Shown: positions 43,707-43,940 of the stretch, in pieces
How positions within the stretch are numbered: position 1 is the first letter of the stretch
Layout: the number at the start of each line of letters is the position of its first letter
DNA from: Nitrospirota bacterium
GTDB lineage: Bacteria > Nitrospinota_A > UBA7883 > JACRGQ01
Length of the DNA stretch: 43,940 nt
Reading direction: 5' to 3'
NCBI GenBank assembly: GCA_024275955.1
Contig: JAJRYD010000016.1
Location: 1-43,940 of the forward strand
The notes under the pieces: model-generated
What the model was told of the DNA's origin: nothing
Database searches by the model: none
The model's input: only the letters and a program-made list of their open reading frames with translations
Program-made: the position numbers and the translations under genes

Positions 43707-43727
43707 TATCTACCGGTCAGGGCTTGA

Positions 43728-43940
43728 AAAGCCTCAATTGACCGGCTTGTAGACGATGTTTCTGGCACAACCACCAAAGCTTATTGCAAACGGATGTACG
43801 GCCTGTTTCACGATGCAGAATATATCCGCCTAAAAGATATTTCTGTTTCCCACATCTACAACCTGCGTGGCGGCAAAGTGTATCAACGAATCAGGAAGAA
43901 GTTCACCAAAACCGAAGGCGTGAAGATAAGTATAGGCAAA
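43728..43940 (+). pseudogene. fragment of an integrase-core transposase, open at window end
   Basis: 71 codons open from a TGA at 43725 to the window edge. KAYCKRMYGLFHD, YIRLKDISVSHIYNLRGGK and YQRIRKKFTKTEG match the region just before the catalytic core of a family of rve-type transposases (pattern RLAxISVxHLYNLRxxxxYxxxR, then IGxRRxP). The N-terminal helix-turn-helix part is missing, as a stop precedes it, so it is probably truncated. The catalytic domain may continue beyond the window. Confidence 0.6.

Larger units (their letters stand above)
43353..43727. other. repeat-rich region after tRNA-Cys
   Basis: 375 bp without a gene. It holds a structured 51-base inverted repeat (43394-43444), a 6 bp hairpin GAGTCT/AGACTC (43485-43504), dispersed repeat copy 2 (43603-43676) and the REP-like hairpin (43687-43706). 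It leads into a transposase fragment, so the stretch looks like mobile-element territory next to a tRNA. I see no clear attachment-site duplication of the tRNA end. Confidence 0.6.

Noticed and set aside
1-43940. CRISPR array or complete defence island
   Set aside because: No regularly spaced direct repeats and no intact cas, restriction, retron or similar genes were found; only decayed traces.

Overview
This 43.9 kb window is a bacterial chromosome segment of roughly 45-48% G+C. It is dense with housekeeping genes and lightly scarred by mobile-element debris. The organism is a diderm: LptE and LptG (LPS export), a GspC-like periplasmic domain, many signal peptides and Bat-type membrane proteins all point to an outer membrane. 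RNase Y, the holB-ricT-metG block, HDOD plus NtrC-type signalling, and dense use of AUA and AGA/AGG codons suggest a deltaproteobacterial or Nitrospinota-like lineage. That placement is an inference, and no gene here settles it.

Layout from left to right. (1) parC-parE (topoisomerase IV), then about 750 bp of debris with a truncated gene start, a strong terminator and a copy of a dispersed repeat. (2) A minus-strand block: yqaA-like, holB, ricT-like PSP1 gene, metG, and an exported SH3-domain protein. (3) A 510 bp gap holding a MITE-like element, then lptG (+), which converges stop-to-stop with trpS (-). trpS overlaps an M50 protease gene. (4) lptE and hflX (+); hflX appears to start at an AUA codon. 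(5) A minus-strand thiamine operon led by a TPP riboswitch: thiG, thiH, thiS, and a ThiE fused to a decayed ThiD-like domain. (6) A small accessory patch: a 52-residue protein gene and a broken TIR/deoxyribosyltransferase-like gene. (7) A minus-strand str-S10 operon under a consensus promoter (rpsL, rpsG, fusA, tuf, rpsJ, rplC, rplD, rplW, rplB, rpsS). It stops after rpsS and is followed by a GspC-like gene and a beta-propeller gene instead of rplV. (8) batD-batE (+). (9) A three-gene signalling operon (HDOD protein, GAF-PAS histidine kinase, NtrC-family regulator with a degenerate AAA+ core). (10) An IS5-type transposase remnant, a small SAP-like protein, and the minus-strand yggS-proC-yggT-yggU-mtnA operon. 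(11) A possible structured RNA, then rny-ymdB (+) and tRNA-Cys. (12) Repeats, and an integrase-core transposase fragment that runs off the right edge.

Most of the window is conserved translation, DNA topology, envelope, thiamine and RNA-decay machinery in tightly coupled operons with 1-11 bp overlaps. The parts most worth a second look are the apparent AUA start of hflX, the NtrC-family protein lacking Walker B and GAFTGA residues, the S10 operon break, the broken two-gene accessory module, the riboswitch with a competing hairpin, the structured region before rny, and several small repeat families. I saw no CRISPR array, prophage or complete defence system.
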